Shown here: piece after piece, positions 18,277-25,547 of the stretch
Layout: every line of letters begins with the position of its first letter
Position numbering within the stretch: the stretch's first letter is position 1
DNA from: Vibrio tapetis subsp. tapetis
GTDB lineage: Bacteria > Pseudomonadota > Gammaproteobacteria > Enterobacterales > Vibrionaceae
Direction: 5' to 3'
Length of the DNA: 64,000 nucleotides
NCBI RefSeq assembly: GCF_900233005.1
Contig: NZ_LT960611.1
Location: 3,720,001-3,784,000 of the forward strand
Made by a program: the position numbers and the translations under genes
Notes under the pieces: generated by a model
Database searches by the model: none
Seen by the model: the letters and a program-made list of their open reading frames with translations, nothing else
Told to the model about the DNA's origin: nothing

Positions 18277-18603
18277 TCATGTTCTTGCTCTTCGTAGCTG
18301 TGCCACATCATAACTGACCGATCCAAGCGAGTTTGACGTCCTGATGGTTCGATATGAATGGCTGCACAGCCAATCGCCCCACATGGAATAGGTCTCCACA
18401 AAATAGAGCGGTTTTTTATCCACGCAGGACACGTTTAAGCGCAAATAGATGTGCGTTTGGTATTCGCTTGACCAATTAATCACATTACAAGATTGGCCGT
18501 TGTTATAGATATCAAACCGACGTTTAGGGGTGATCACAGCTTGTTTTTTAAAGTCACGAGCCGTGAGCTCGGAAAGTGCCGCAAAATGAGTAGGCGTTTT
18601 CAT
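18277..18603 (-). CDS. Hypothetical plasmid protein
   Basis: 108 residues starting MKTPTHFAALSELTARDFKK. I do not recognise it. The ATG is preceded by AAGGAAGC at the proper distance, and the frame starts 11 bases after the stop of the small gene at 18615-18791, so the two are co-transcribed. The sequence has several Cys (SCNVINW, SCVDKK, WLCSHSY) and Trp/Tyr residues and a basic tail (LRRART). No signal peptide. Confidence 0.55.
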   Translation of the reverse strand: MKTPTHFAALSELTARDFKKQAVITPKRRFDIYNNGQSCNVINWSSEYQTHIYLRLNVSCVDKKPLYFVETYSMWGDWLCSHSYRTIRTSNSLGSVSYDVAQLRRART

Positions 18604-18614
18604 CGCATGCTTCC

Positions 18615-18791
18615 TTATTCTTCAATCCAATGGATGAGGGTATACACACTGTTCAATCCTTTTTGACACAAGATTTCTTGCACGTTATTACGCGCGATGG
18701 GTTGGCGAACACCACCATGACGTGCTTTTGCTAAGACCCACGCACCAGTCACAAAAATAGGGGGGATGGACTGTTCCATTTTTTTCTCCAT
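18615..18791 (-). CDS. Small hypothetical plasmid protein, 58 aa
   Basis: An ATG frame starting MEKKMEQSIPPIFVTGAWVL and ending LIHWIEE, lying between two other same-direction genes (12 bases before the 18603 start, 23 bases after the 18815 stop). Its tight packing in the row and full open frame support it. The central KARHGGVRQPIARNNVQEIL looks like a small DNA- or RNA-binding helix pair, but this is only an impression. Confidence 0.55.
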   Translation of the reverse strand: MEKKMEQSIPPIFVTGAWVLAKARHGGVRQPIARNNVQEILCQKGLNSVYTLIHWIEE

Positions 18792-18814
18792 GACAATCAG
18801 ATTAAGAGTTAGGG

Positions 18815-19279
18815 CTAAGATGCCAGGCGGATATCAAAGTTGAAGCCGCGACAGTAGTAGCGCTCACCCTGCTTTTGAAAACGCAAACCCGGGAAGACGG
18901 AGCCATAAGAGGCATACACAATGACTTCTTCACGGCTTTCTCGTAGACGCCACTCACCAAGTCCGATACGGCTATCGAGATCCAGTAAAAGCTCATAGAA
19001 GTCATGATGCTGAAACGTTTTCTGTCCGATGCCAGGGAATTGAGTGTTGATGGCCTCCCGGACTCTTTGTTCTTTTAATTGAGCGATATCATCCAATTGC
19101 TCAGAACTCTGACCGCGACTGAACATTTTCAGGTGTTGCACGCGCTGCACAATCGCGTGACGCTGTGGTGATAGGGTTGGCGCCGATGGCGCTCCCATTC
19201 CCTTAATCGACTGACGCAACGCCTTCACTTGGCAGCGAAGCGCCACTGGCTCTATCGTACGGCTTGATTGTTGTTTCAT
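18815..19279 (-). CDS. Hypothetical plasmid protein
   Basis: 154 residues, starting MKQQSSRTIEPVALRCQVKA and ending YYCRGFNFDIRLAS. It has a basic, helical N-terminal half and a beta-rich C-terminal half (VIVYASYGSVFPGLRFQKQG). It starts 15 bases after the 19295 stop and belongs to the same minus-strand operon. No family recognised. Overlapping frames on both strands are shadows. Confidence 0.55.
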   Translation of the reverse strand: MKQQSSRTIEPVALRCQVKALRQSIKGMGAPSAPTLSPQRHAIVQRVQHLKMFSRGQSSEQLDDIAQLKEQRVREAINTQFPGIGQKTFQHHDFYELLLDLDSRIGLGEWRLRESREEVIVYASYGSVFPGLRFQKQGERYYCRGFNFDIRLAS

Positions 19280-19294
19280 ATGAGCGCCCTCTGG

Positions 19295-19765
19295 TTAACA
19301 TTCCGACGTGCCAATCCAGCGACCGTCGCTATCAAAGGCATCCCATGGTTCGGTCGTCGTGTCGTTCTCTTCCCATTGCTCGGCCAGCCCTTCCCAACAT
19401 GGCTTGATAGACACCGGCTCTTGATCCGTCAGTTGGTTGAGGTAACACTTAACCAGGGCCTCTTTAGGGAGCGCACAAAAGAATTTCGTGGGATGAACAT
19501 GATCCGTTTGCGCCACAAACTGCATGGCTACCTGCTCGCTCATGTTCCACACGTACTTTTCTAGATACTCAAAAGAGGCCTCATCATTTAAACCTTCACG
19601 CTGCGCTAAGATCTGTTTTGAATCGGAGTCAATCAATTGAATGAAGCCCCTTTCGCCCTCGGACAAAGAGACATCATGTTTTGGTGAGCTTTCGTGCTCC
19701 AGCGGCGAGACGCTGGTCGCTGTTTGGCATTTAGAGAGAGTTAGGGTTGAGTTTTGTTGCGCCAT
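19295..19765 (-). CDS. Hypothetical protein with the shared N-terminal tag
   Basis: 156 residues. The first 33 (MAQQNSTLTLSKCQTATSVS, PLEHESSPKHDVSL) repeat the start of the 12816-13160 protein; the rest (FIQLIDSDSKQILAQREGLN ... EPWDAFDSDGRWIGTSEC) is different and acidic. It is the first gene of the 18277-19765 operon. Its control region is copy B of the long repeat module, so both operons probably share one promoter type. Confidence 0.6.
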   Translation of the reverse strand: MAQQNSTLTLSKCQTATSVSPLEHESSPKHDVSLSEGERGFIQLIDSDSKQILAQREGLNDEASFEYLEKYVWNMSEQVAMQFVAQTDHVHPTKFFCALPKEALVKCYLNQLTDQEPVSIKPCWEGLAEQWEENDTTTEPWDAFDSDGRWIGTSEC

Positions 19766-20165
19766 GGGGAGTTTCCTTTTTGTTTGAGTATCACCTTTCG
19801 GAGCCGCTTAGCTGTCCATCGGGCTTTCATGGTTCTCAATAACAAGGGCGCGAAGCGTTCATATACCCTTGTTATTGAGGTTCTGAAAGGTCATGGTTAA
19901 CAGCTTGCGAGTCCGTAAGGTGATGCGAGTAGAAAGGAAAATCGGCGCATAAAAAACTCGGCCCTTACTCTGTCTTAATGACAGGCAGTGAAAGACAACG
20001 AGGAAGAATGACGAGGCGTAGCGAACGCAGTGAGCGGAGGCGTTGGGTGATTGTTCGCAGGAACGCAATGGCACATCGAGCTTTGCTCGATATTCGTGTC
20101 ATGCGTTATCGCGGGAGGAGCGAAGCGACGGAATGAACGGAGCGAAGCGAGAACGCCCAAGAAAA
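19670..20165. repeat. Long repeat module, copy B
   Basis: About 496 bp, nearly identical to 13060-13559, again covering the tag-encoding 5' end of a gene plus its upstream region. It ends at the same sequence, GAACGCCCAAGAAAA. Differences are few (for example CGCCCGCC versus CGTGCTCC in the tag). Confidence 0.9.
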
Positions 20166-20290
20166 GGTCAGGATTTGCGAAAATATATCTTAAAAAACAA
20201 CGCATTGATGCTTGAGTATTCTCAGCCCCTCCTTAGACAAACAGACCTAAACCTAGACCTAGACCAGTATGAGGTGAATAGTAGACAACA

Positions 20291-20527
20291 TTAAGATTCA
20301 GAAAAAAGCCACTCATCAGCTTCATTAAACGCTTGCTCAACAATGTTATTTGCGAGAGTTTTTTTATCTTTATGTGCATAAATATCGAGTCGATTACTCG
20401 TGCCAGCACGTACACGGACTTTTGCATCAGGAAAGATCCCATGCAGCCTTTTCTCTAACTCAACCGTGATCAAAGAGAGCCCGTTTTTAGGTAACTTATC
20501 CTTTTGAACCATCATTTCAACTCGCAT
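20291..20527 (-). CDS. dinI: DinI-family SOS-response modulator
   Basis: 78 residues from MRVEMMVQKDKLPKNGLSLI. It matches DinI: the MRVE start, LEKRLHGIFPDAKVRVRAGT, and the final NEADEWLFSES. DinI binds RecA filaments and tunes co-protease activity. The start at 20527 is chosen because GGAGG (20536-20540) is well placed and a LexA box sits 30 bases upstream; the longer frame from 20593 would run through that box. A plasmid DinI may damp the host SOS response during conjugative entry, as plasmid PsiB-type genes do, but this is inference. Confidence 0.88.
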   Translation of the reverse strand: MRVEMMVQKDKLPKNGLSLITVELEKRLHGIFPDAKVRVRAGTSNRLDIYAHKDKKTLANNIVEQAFNEADEWLFSES

Positions 20528-20556
20528 AATTAACGCCTCCAGAGCCACACGTAACA

Positions 20557-20572
20557 CTGTATGAAAATACAG
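20557..20572 (-). promoter_or_regulatory. LexA (SOS) box upstream of dinI
   Basis: CTGTATGAAAATACAG matches the gammaproteobacterial LexA consensus CTGT-N8-ACAG exactly at both half-sites. It lies 30 bases upstream of the dinI ATG, where it would overlap the promoter. Confidence 0.88.
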
Positions 20573-20654
20573 TGTTATACCGCGTATTTTCATGTAAAGC
20601 GCTTTAATATTTGCCTATTACTCTCAAAAAACCTGCTCGTTCCTTTTGAACTGT

Positions 20655-20815
20655 CTGGAGAGCGGATGAGTCGATCTCCAAAAGCTCGATCAGTTTAATG
20701 TATTCAGTTATGGTCAGCGGCTCCGGTGACTGTAAACGGTTTTTCTGATCAGCTCTTTAGTCATATCAAGAGAGCCATTAAGATATTGCTGAGTAACAAA
20801 GAGAAGTCGCTTGAA
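20655..20815 (-). pseudogene. Degenerate partial copy of the 23205-23540 gene
   Basis: The stretch AGTTTAATGTATTCAGTTAT through CAAAGAGAAG is nearly identical to 23305-23421, inside the 23205-23540 gene. One A is missing (GTAAACGG instead of GTAAAACGG), so the frame is broken. Both ends of the gene are missing. It borders copy C of the repeat module. Confidence 0.75.
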
Positions 20816-20819
20816 AATC

Positions 20820-20937
20820 ACCGTTGTTCGCAGGAACGCAATGGCACATCGAGCTTTGCTCGATATCGGTGGCATGCGTTATCGCGGGAGGCGCGAAGCG
20901 ACGGAATGAACCGAGCGAAGCGAGAACGCTAAGAAAA
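20820..20937. repeat. Long repeat module, partial copy C
   Basis: About 118 bp matching the distal part of modules A and B (TTCGCAGGAACGCAATGGCA through GCGAGAACG), with several substitutions (for example TCGGTGGCATG instead of TTCGTGTCATG). Like A and B, it is followed by a TTGAGTATTCTC-like word. Confidence 0.8.
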
Positions 20938-21173
20938 GGCAAGGCTTTGCGAAAAGAACAAAAAAAACAGCTCACTGATGCTTGAGTATTCTCTGCCCCA
21001 AAGCCAGCATGCACCGAGTTCAATTTTTATCCGTAAACGAACCAAAAATAAGGATTTGAATCGCCATAGGCACTAGAATAGTGCCGGTTCGTGTAAACGA
21101 ACCCTTCTTTTCGCTTTCCCCTGGGGATCCGCAGCGCCAAGAGCGCAATAGATAGAGAGTCAGACCAGCAAGC

Positions 21174-21776
21174 ATGCAAATAAAACGCGATTTTAATTAC
21201 TATCATCATTTACACGACACGGTGACGCACGCGTTACTTCACTTGTTCTTTCAGATATCAACGACGACCCGTTATGTTCCGGTGAATCGCCGTAATGAGA
21301 TACTGATTAAATATCTCAAGCCTAAATTAAGCGACACATCGTTATCAAGCATTAAGAAAGACATTAAGCTCATGGTAAACTCAGCCAGAAAGAGCGGAGG
21401 GAACTTAGAAATGAAACTGCATGAGTTAAACGCCCTGGCGAAGCAATCTAAGCTTAAAGGAGCGGAGAAGCTTTATCACTTGTTGGTCTGCCTTTATGAT
21501 GAAGAAGGCCTCGAGTCTCGACTGTTTGAAAAAGGGATGCAAACCAAGCCCGGCATACTGTATTTACTTGAAGAGCAATTAGAGCAAGGCTTTGATGCTG
21601 AGCACCGGCAAGTGAGCCCCATTTCAATGCTCATCGAGTTAGAGCGCGCGCCTGAGCTGATTGAGTGCATCAACCGACACGGTTTATTTGTGGCGGAGAT
21701 GAAAGAATGGAATGAGAAGACACACCAAGCGCACCTTTTGGTTCATCCCTTAGACATCAACCTGATTGAAGGCTAG
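21174..21776 (+). CDS. Hypothetical protein upstream of an Rpn-type nuclease
   Basis: 200 residues. I do not recognise it. The N-terminal part (THALLHLFFQISTTTRYVPV, NRRNEILIKYLKPKL) looks like a helical regulatory domain, and the C-terminal part (LEEQLEQGFDAEHRQVSPIS, MLIELERAPELIECINRHGL) is acidic and helical. No ribosome site is obvious at the ATG used; a later start is possible. It ends 47 bases before the Rpn-type gene and could be co-transcribed. Confidence 0.55.
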   Translation: MQIKRDFNYYHHLHDTVTHALLHLFFQISTTTRYVPVNRRNEILIKYLKPKLSDTSLSSIKKDIKLMVNSARKSGGNLEMKLHELNALAKQSKLKGAEKLYHLLVCLYDEEGLESRLFEKGMQTKPGILYLLEEQLEQGFDAEHRQVSPISMLIELERAPELIECINRHGLFVAEMKEWNEKTHQAHLLVHPLDINLIEG

Positions 21777-21823
21777 CGGGAAGTGCGATGAACGGATCAC
21801 ATTACCAATGAGATAACGCAACG

Positions 21824-22789
21824 ATGGCAACGAACAACCCTCACGACGGTTTATTTAAATCCTTTTTAACGCTGCCTGAGGTGGCAAAGGATTTTTTAGA
21901 AATCCACTTACCGCCCGACATTCAGGCATTGTGCGATCTTTCCACGCTGCAACTGAAATCGACGTCGTTTTTGGAAGAAGATTTACGGCCTTACTACTCC
22001 GATGTGCTTTATTCATTAGAAACACGTTATGGTACGGGGTATGTCTACACGGTGATTGAGCACCAAAGTAGCGCAGACGCCCGCATCAGCTTCCGGTTGA
22101 TGCGTTATGCAATAGCAGCCATGCAGCAGCATTTGGATGAAGGAAACGAACGCCTCCCTTTGGTCGTGCCATTATTATTTTACCACGGCAGCCAGAGTCC
22201 TCACCCTCATAGCATGAACTGGCTGGATATGTTTGCGGAGCCTGCGGTAGCAAAGGCACTCTACAGCACACCTTTTCCACTGATTGATGTCACGGTGATC
22301 CCCGATGAAGAAATCATGGGACATCGAAGCGTCGCGGCGCTAGAATTGGTACAAAAGCACGCTCGCACGCGAGATATGCTAGAATTTGTCACACAACTGG
22401 GCGTGTTGTTCATGAGAGCCGAGTTAAATGATGGCCAAGTCGAAAGACTGGTGAGATACATACTGCAAGTCGGGGAGACAAAGAATGCCCCTGTCTTGTT
22501 AGAAGGGTTAGCGCAGAGCGCGCCAGAACATGGAGAGACTATCATGACCATAGCCGATCAGCTTCGCCAAGAAGGTCGCCAAGAAGGCGAACAAAACGGG
22601 TTACTACGAGGCCGCCAAGAAGGCGAACAAAACGGGTTACTACGAGGCCGCCAAGAAGGCCGCCAAGAAGGACAGCAAGAAGAGCGTAAAGCCATTGCTC
22701 GGAAGATGCTGCTTTCGGGTCAATCCGTTGAATTTATCAGTGAATTGACGGGATTAGAGCGAAGTGTTGTTATCAAATTAAGTAACTAG
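21824..22789 (+). CDS. Rpn-family recombination-promoting nuclease (PD-(D/E)XK, YhgA-like)
   Basis: 321 residues. NPHDGLFKSFLTLPEVAKDF and LYSLETRYGTGYVYTVIEHQ SS carry the D...E-Q nuclease core typical of Rpn/YhgA proteins (IEHQS as the (D/E)XK-like strand), followed by RLMRYAIAAMQQHL and the PLLFYHGSQSPHP block. The C-terminus at about 247-285 is a run of repeats built from RQEG and EQNGLLRG, followed by ARKMLLSGQSVEFISELTGL, a helix-turn-helix-like tail. Rpn proteins raise RecA-independent recombination in E. coli and have been linked to phage defence. The repeat region can vary in length in frame. Confidence 0.9.
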   Translation: MATNNPHDGLFKSFLTLPEVAKDFLEIHLPPDIQALCDLSTLQLKSTSFLEEDLRPYYSDVLYSLETRYGTGYVYTVIEHQSSADARISFRLMRYAIAAMQQHLDEGNERLPLVVPLLFYHGSQSPHPHSMNWLDMFAEPAVAKALYSTPFPLIDVTVIPDEEIMGHRSVAALELVQKHARTRDMLEFVTQLGVLFMRAELNDGQVERLVRYILQVGETKNAPVLLEGLAQSAPEHGETIMTIADQLRQEGRQEGEQNGLLRGRQEGEQNGLLRGRQEGRQEGQQEERKAIARKMLLSGQSVEFISELTGLERSVVIKLSN

Positions 22790-22799
22790 AAACAACGTG

Positions 22800-22828
22800 A
22801 AAACGATCCTATATTGGGATCGTTTTAT
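22800..22828. terminator. Bidirectional terminator between convergent genes
   Basis: Stem AAAACGATCC / GGATCGTTTT with a 7-base loop, U-rich on both strands. It sits between the Rpn-type stop (22789) and the stop of the minus-strand gene (22825). Confidence 0.85.
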
Positions 22829-23061
22829 TCCTCATGAGAAACCGGTGTAGGATCTAATTCTTCGGCCAGCCCCCGCAAAAAACCCGCCCACGCTTTACGT
22901 TTATGGGTCGAAAGATTTTCGTCTTTAAGCATGGCCTCAAGGAAAAAGGTTTGCTCGGGGATATCAGGTGACAAATATAACACCAGCTTCCCTACTTTCT
23001 TACTCTCTAACTCAGGGGTTAACGGCCATGACAATAATTTAGTATCAATAAAATTTCGCAA
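22825..23061 (-). CDS. Small hypothetical protein
   Basis: 78 residues with a probable TTG start (LRNFIDTKLLSWPLTPELES by codon) and an acidic end (EELDPTPVSHEE). It reads LVLYLSPDIPEQTFFLEAML, KDENLSTHKRKAWAGFLRGL. No family recognised. It ends at the shared terminator and is convergent with the Rpn-type gene. A short hairpin (GATCCTA / TAGGATC, 23113-23129) lies upstream. A role as a regulator or antitoxin is possible, but unsupported. Confidence 0.45.
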   Translation of the reverse strand: MRNFIDTKLLSWPLTPELESKKVGKLVLYLSPDIPEQTFFLEAMLKDENLSTHKRKAWAGFLRGLAEELDPTPVSHEE

Positions 23062-23204
23062 AATAAAAGAGGACTTTACACTTTATTCATCGTGTCTCTG
23101 ATTCTAACAAAAGATCCTAAAATAGGATCGCTATTTCTTCTGTGTATACAGAAAACCACGAAGTAACGGGTGGCATAATATCAACGACCCAATCTTTATG
23201 CTTG

Positions 23205-23540
23205 TTATTGATTTAATGGACGTTTGTTTCGCCCCAAAAGACCCGCCGCCCGCTTGGAGCCCTCATCCAAGAAAGCAGATGACTCCCTCTCCAGAAATTC
23301 GACCAGTTTAATGTATTCAGTTATGGTCAGCGGCTCCGGTGACTGTAAAACGGTTTTTCTGATCAGCTCTTTAGTCATATCAAGGGAGCCATTAAGATAT
23401 TGCTGAGTGACAAAGAGAAGTTTAGAAAAAGACGGATGATTAATAACTAAAGGCTTCTTACCTTTGACTCGAACTTCAAAGCGTTCGATGACGTAATCGT
23501 CTTCGCCGTCCTCAATACAAACCCATTCATCGGATTTCAT
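23205..23540 (-). CDS. Hypothetical plasmid protein
   Basis: 111 residues: MKSDEWVCIEDGEDDYVIER, then VKGKKPLVINHPSFSKLLFV and a helical half ending in a basic tail (SKRAAGLLGRNKRPLNQ). A fragment of a second copy lies at 20655-20815, so the gene has been duplicated on this replicon. It starts 48 bases after the KfrA-like stop, suggesting co-transcription. Function unknown. Confidence 0.55.
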   Translation of the reverse strand: MKSDEWVCIEDGEDDYVIERFEVRVKGKKPLVINHPSFSKLLFVTQQYLNGSLDMTKELIRKTVLQSPEPLTITEYIKLVEFLERESSAFLDEGSKRAAGLLGRNKRPLNQ

Positions 23541-23587
23541 TCGTTACCTCACAATGAAACATTCATTCTTTAATCGTGCACACCCCA

Positions 23588-24637
23588 TTACGCGTCCTTC
23601 TTCGATAATACTGTCATGAACTTATCATTGAGCAAGGCATAGCTATCGTTCGCCTTAACGAGATCGCTCTGAGCTTTATTTCTTTGCTCTTTGTGATCGA
23701 GCATCTCCACTTCAAGTTTGGACACCGCGTCATTCGCGGATTGTGCACTTTGTTGTGCGGCATTTAGGTGAATTTCAAGCTCTCTATTGGTGAGAGTAAG
23801 GGTCTCCATGGCCACTTTCAGCGCCTCTTTATCTTCAAGCTCTGCGCGTAACTGGCCGATGATTTCTGATTTTGATGAAGATTGTGACGTCATGTCAGTA
23901 AGATGATTCGATAACTTGTCAATATCAGCACGGAGCTGCTCTTGAATGGACGAATGAGACTGTTTTAATTCGTCTATATTGCCATTATGCACATGACTCA
24001 GCTCTGCGATACGTTGAGTGTGCTCAGATTTTAATTCTACGAGGGCGTGTTGATGCTGCTCTTTCAGTTGTTCAACCATCAGTTGATGGCTGGCCACCTG
24101 TTCAGTTAATTTTCCCTCTAGTTCAGCGTAAGCGTGCTCCGCGGCTTTTAAGTCCTCTTCCTTTTCCCGTTGAACTCGTGACACGGTCGCCTCAAGGTGG
24201 GTGACTTCTTGCGTTTTCGTGGCCAGTTCACGCTCCAATTGAACGTTTTTGTCGGTGGCCTCAAGCAAATTTAAGTCAAGCGTTTCATTCGTTTGTAGAA
24301 GCTGCGCGGCACTCTCTTGGGCCTCTTCAAGCTCCACCCGATTGACGTCCATTTCATCATCACGAAGCGCGTTAAGAGAAAGCATACGGGCGTTAATTTC
24401 TTGGTGTAACGCTTTGACCAGCACATCGCTCATTGATGTTTTTTTTAGCTCATCAGCTTCAATCTTGTATTGCTCTTCACGCCAGTCTTTTACATAAGGC
24501 GTCACCGCGGTATGAGAAAAATCGGTCTCTTTGGCCACAAGTCGGCCGGTGATTTTTTTCAGCTCAACACCGCCGGTTTGGTACAAAGTTTCACACACCT
24601 TAACGACTTGTTTTTTGATATCGGATGTCGTTGTCAT
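23588..24637 (-). CDS. KfrA-like plasmid DNA-binding coiled-coil protein
   Basis: 349 residues. An N-terminal KfrA_N-type DNA-binding domain at about 1-115 (IKKQVVKVCETLYQTGGVEL, then FSHTAVTPYVKDWREEQ) precedes a long alpha-helical coiled coil at about 110-340, rich in E, L, Q, A and K. KfrA of IncP plasmids represses its own gene and forms a nucleoid-like network that helps stable inheritance. A perfect palindrome at 24683-24696, 46 bases upstream of its ATG, is the likely operator. The resolvase gene is divergent. Confidence 0.8.
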   Translation of the reverse strand: MTTTSDIKKQVVKVCETLYQTGGVELKKITGRLVAKETDFSHTAVTPYVKDWREEQYKIEADELKKTSMSDVLVKALHQEINARMLSLNALRDDEMDVNRVELEEAQESAAQLLQTNETLDLNLLEATDKNVQLERELATKTQEVTHLEATVSRVQREKEEDLKAAEHAYAELEGKLTEQVASHQLMVEQLKEQHQHALVELKSEHTQRIAELSHVHNGNIDELKQSHSSIQEQLRADIDKLSNHLTDMTSQSSSKSEIIGQLRAELEDKEALKVAMETLTLTNRELEIHLNAAQQSAQSANDAVSKLEVEMLDHKEQRNKAQSDLVKANDSYALLNDKFMTVLSKKDA

Positions 24638-24682
24638 TTTTATATCTCAACCTAAAATTACACATTAACACAATTGTAATCC

Positions 24683-24696
24683 ACTTTACGTAAAGT
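24683..24696. promoter_or_regulatory. Palindromic operator candidate for the KfrA-like protein
   Basis: ACTTTACGTAAAGT is a perfect 14-bp palindrome, followed by a further related half (AACGTAAAG, 24700-24708). Autorepression through palindromes is usual for KfrA. Confidence 0.55.
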
Positions 24697-24750
24697 GTAA
24701 ACGTAAAGCCGCAACTTTAAAGCTTTCACTGGATTTTTTAGGGTATACCT

Positions 24751-24780
24751 TTACTGCACTAGATAATTTCAGTGCAGTAA
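24751..24780. repeat. Perfect inverted repeat upstream of the resolvase
   Basis: TTACTGCACT (24751-24760) and AGTGCAGTAA (24771-24780) around a 10-base spacer. With the direct repeat ATGCACCAAT / ATGCACCAAT further on (24801-24839) it may form the recombination (res-type) site or an operator of the resolvase gene, which starts at 24838. Confidence 0.6.
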
Positions 24781-24837
24781 ATAGTGAAAATATGTGTATA
24801 ATGCACCAATATAATTAAACCAATGTAAAATGCACCA

Positions 24838-25494
24838 ATGAACAACAATATCCGAATTTATGGTTACCTAAGGGCTTCAACTGACGATCAAGATGCTTCG
24901 CGTGCAAAAAATGACCTGATTGAATTTGCAAACAAAATGGGTTATCAAGTCGCCTATTGGTTTGAGGAGAACGAATCGGGAGCTCGCTTACACCGCCCTG
25001 AATTGTTCCGTTTACTCGATATAGCGATGATGGGTGACATTATCTTAGTTGAACAAGTTGATCGGATCAGTCGCCTTAACACCAAAGACTGGGAACTATT
25101 AAAAAACATCATTGCCAGTAAAGGATTGAGGGTAGTAGCATTAGACTTACCAACCAGCCATCAATTTATGCACACAACTGACGAATTTACGGACAGAATG
25201 CTCGCCGCTCTCAATAATATGATGCTCGATATGCTGGCTGCTGTTGCCAGAAAAGATTATGAAGATCGTCGTCGTCGCCAAGCACAGGGCGTACAAAGAG
25301 CGAAGCAAGAAGGGAAATACAAAGGTCGCCCCGTTAACATCAAGCTACACCAGAAAATTGAAGGTTTACTTCGAGAGGGAAAAAGCTACAGCCAAATCGA
25401 AGCATTGATAGGGTGCTCCAGACATACCATTTCTAAAGTATCTAAGTTACTGAAAAAGCATCACAACAAAGCCGAGAACGACTTTTTGACCTAG
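24838..25494 (+). CDS. Serine recombinase (resolvase/invertase)
   Basis: 218 residues. N-terminal catalytic domain with S14 in YGYLRASTDDQD, then DIILVEQVDRISRL, and the long E-helix (MLDMLAAVARKDYEDRRRRQ AQG). GRPVN leads to a C-terminal helix-turn-helix (YSQIEALIGCSRHTISKVSK). Length and layout fit resolvases of plasmids and Tn3-type elements, which resolve dimers or co-integrates. No Tn3 transposase is nearby, so it probably serves plasmid multimer resolution with a site in 24700-24837. Confidence 0.92.
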   Translation: MNNNIRIYGYLRASTDDQDASRAKNDLIEFANKMGYQVAYWFEENESGARLHRPELFRLLDIAMMGDIILVEQVDRISRLNTKDWELLKNIIASKGLRVVALDLPTSHQFMHTTDEFTDRMLAALNNMMLDMLAAVARKDYEDRRRRQAQGVQRAKQEGKYKGRPVNIKLHQKIEGLLREGKSYSQIEALIGCSRHTISKVSKLLKKHHNKAENDFLT

Positions 25495-25547
25495 ACATTA
25501 AGCTTCTATAGAAGATGCTAATTGTCTTGAACATTCATTGCCGCAGT

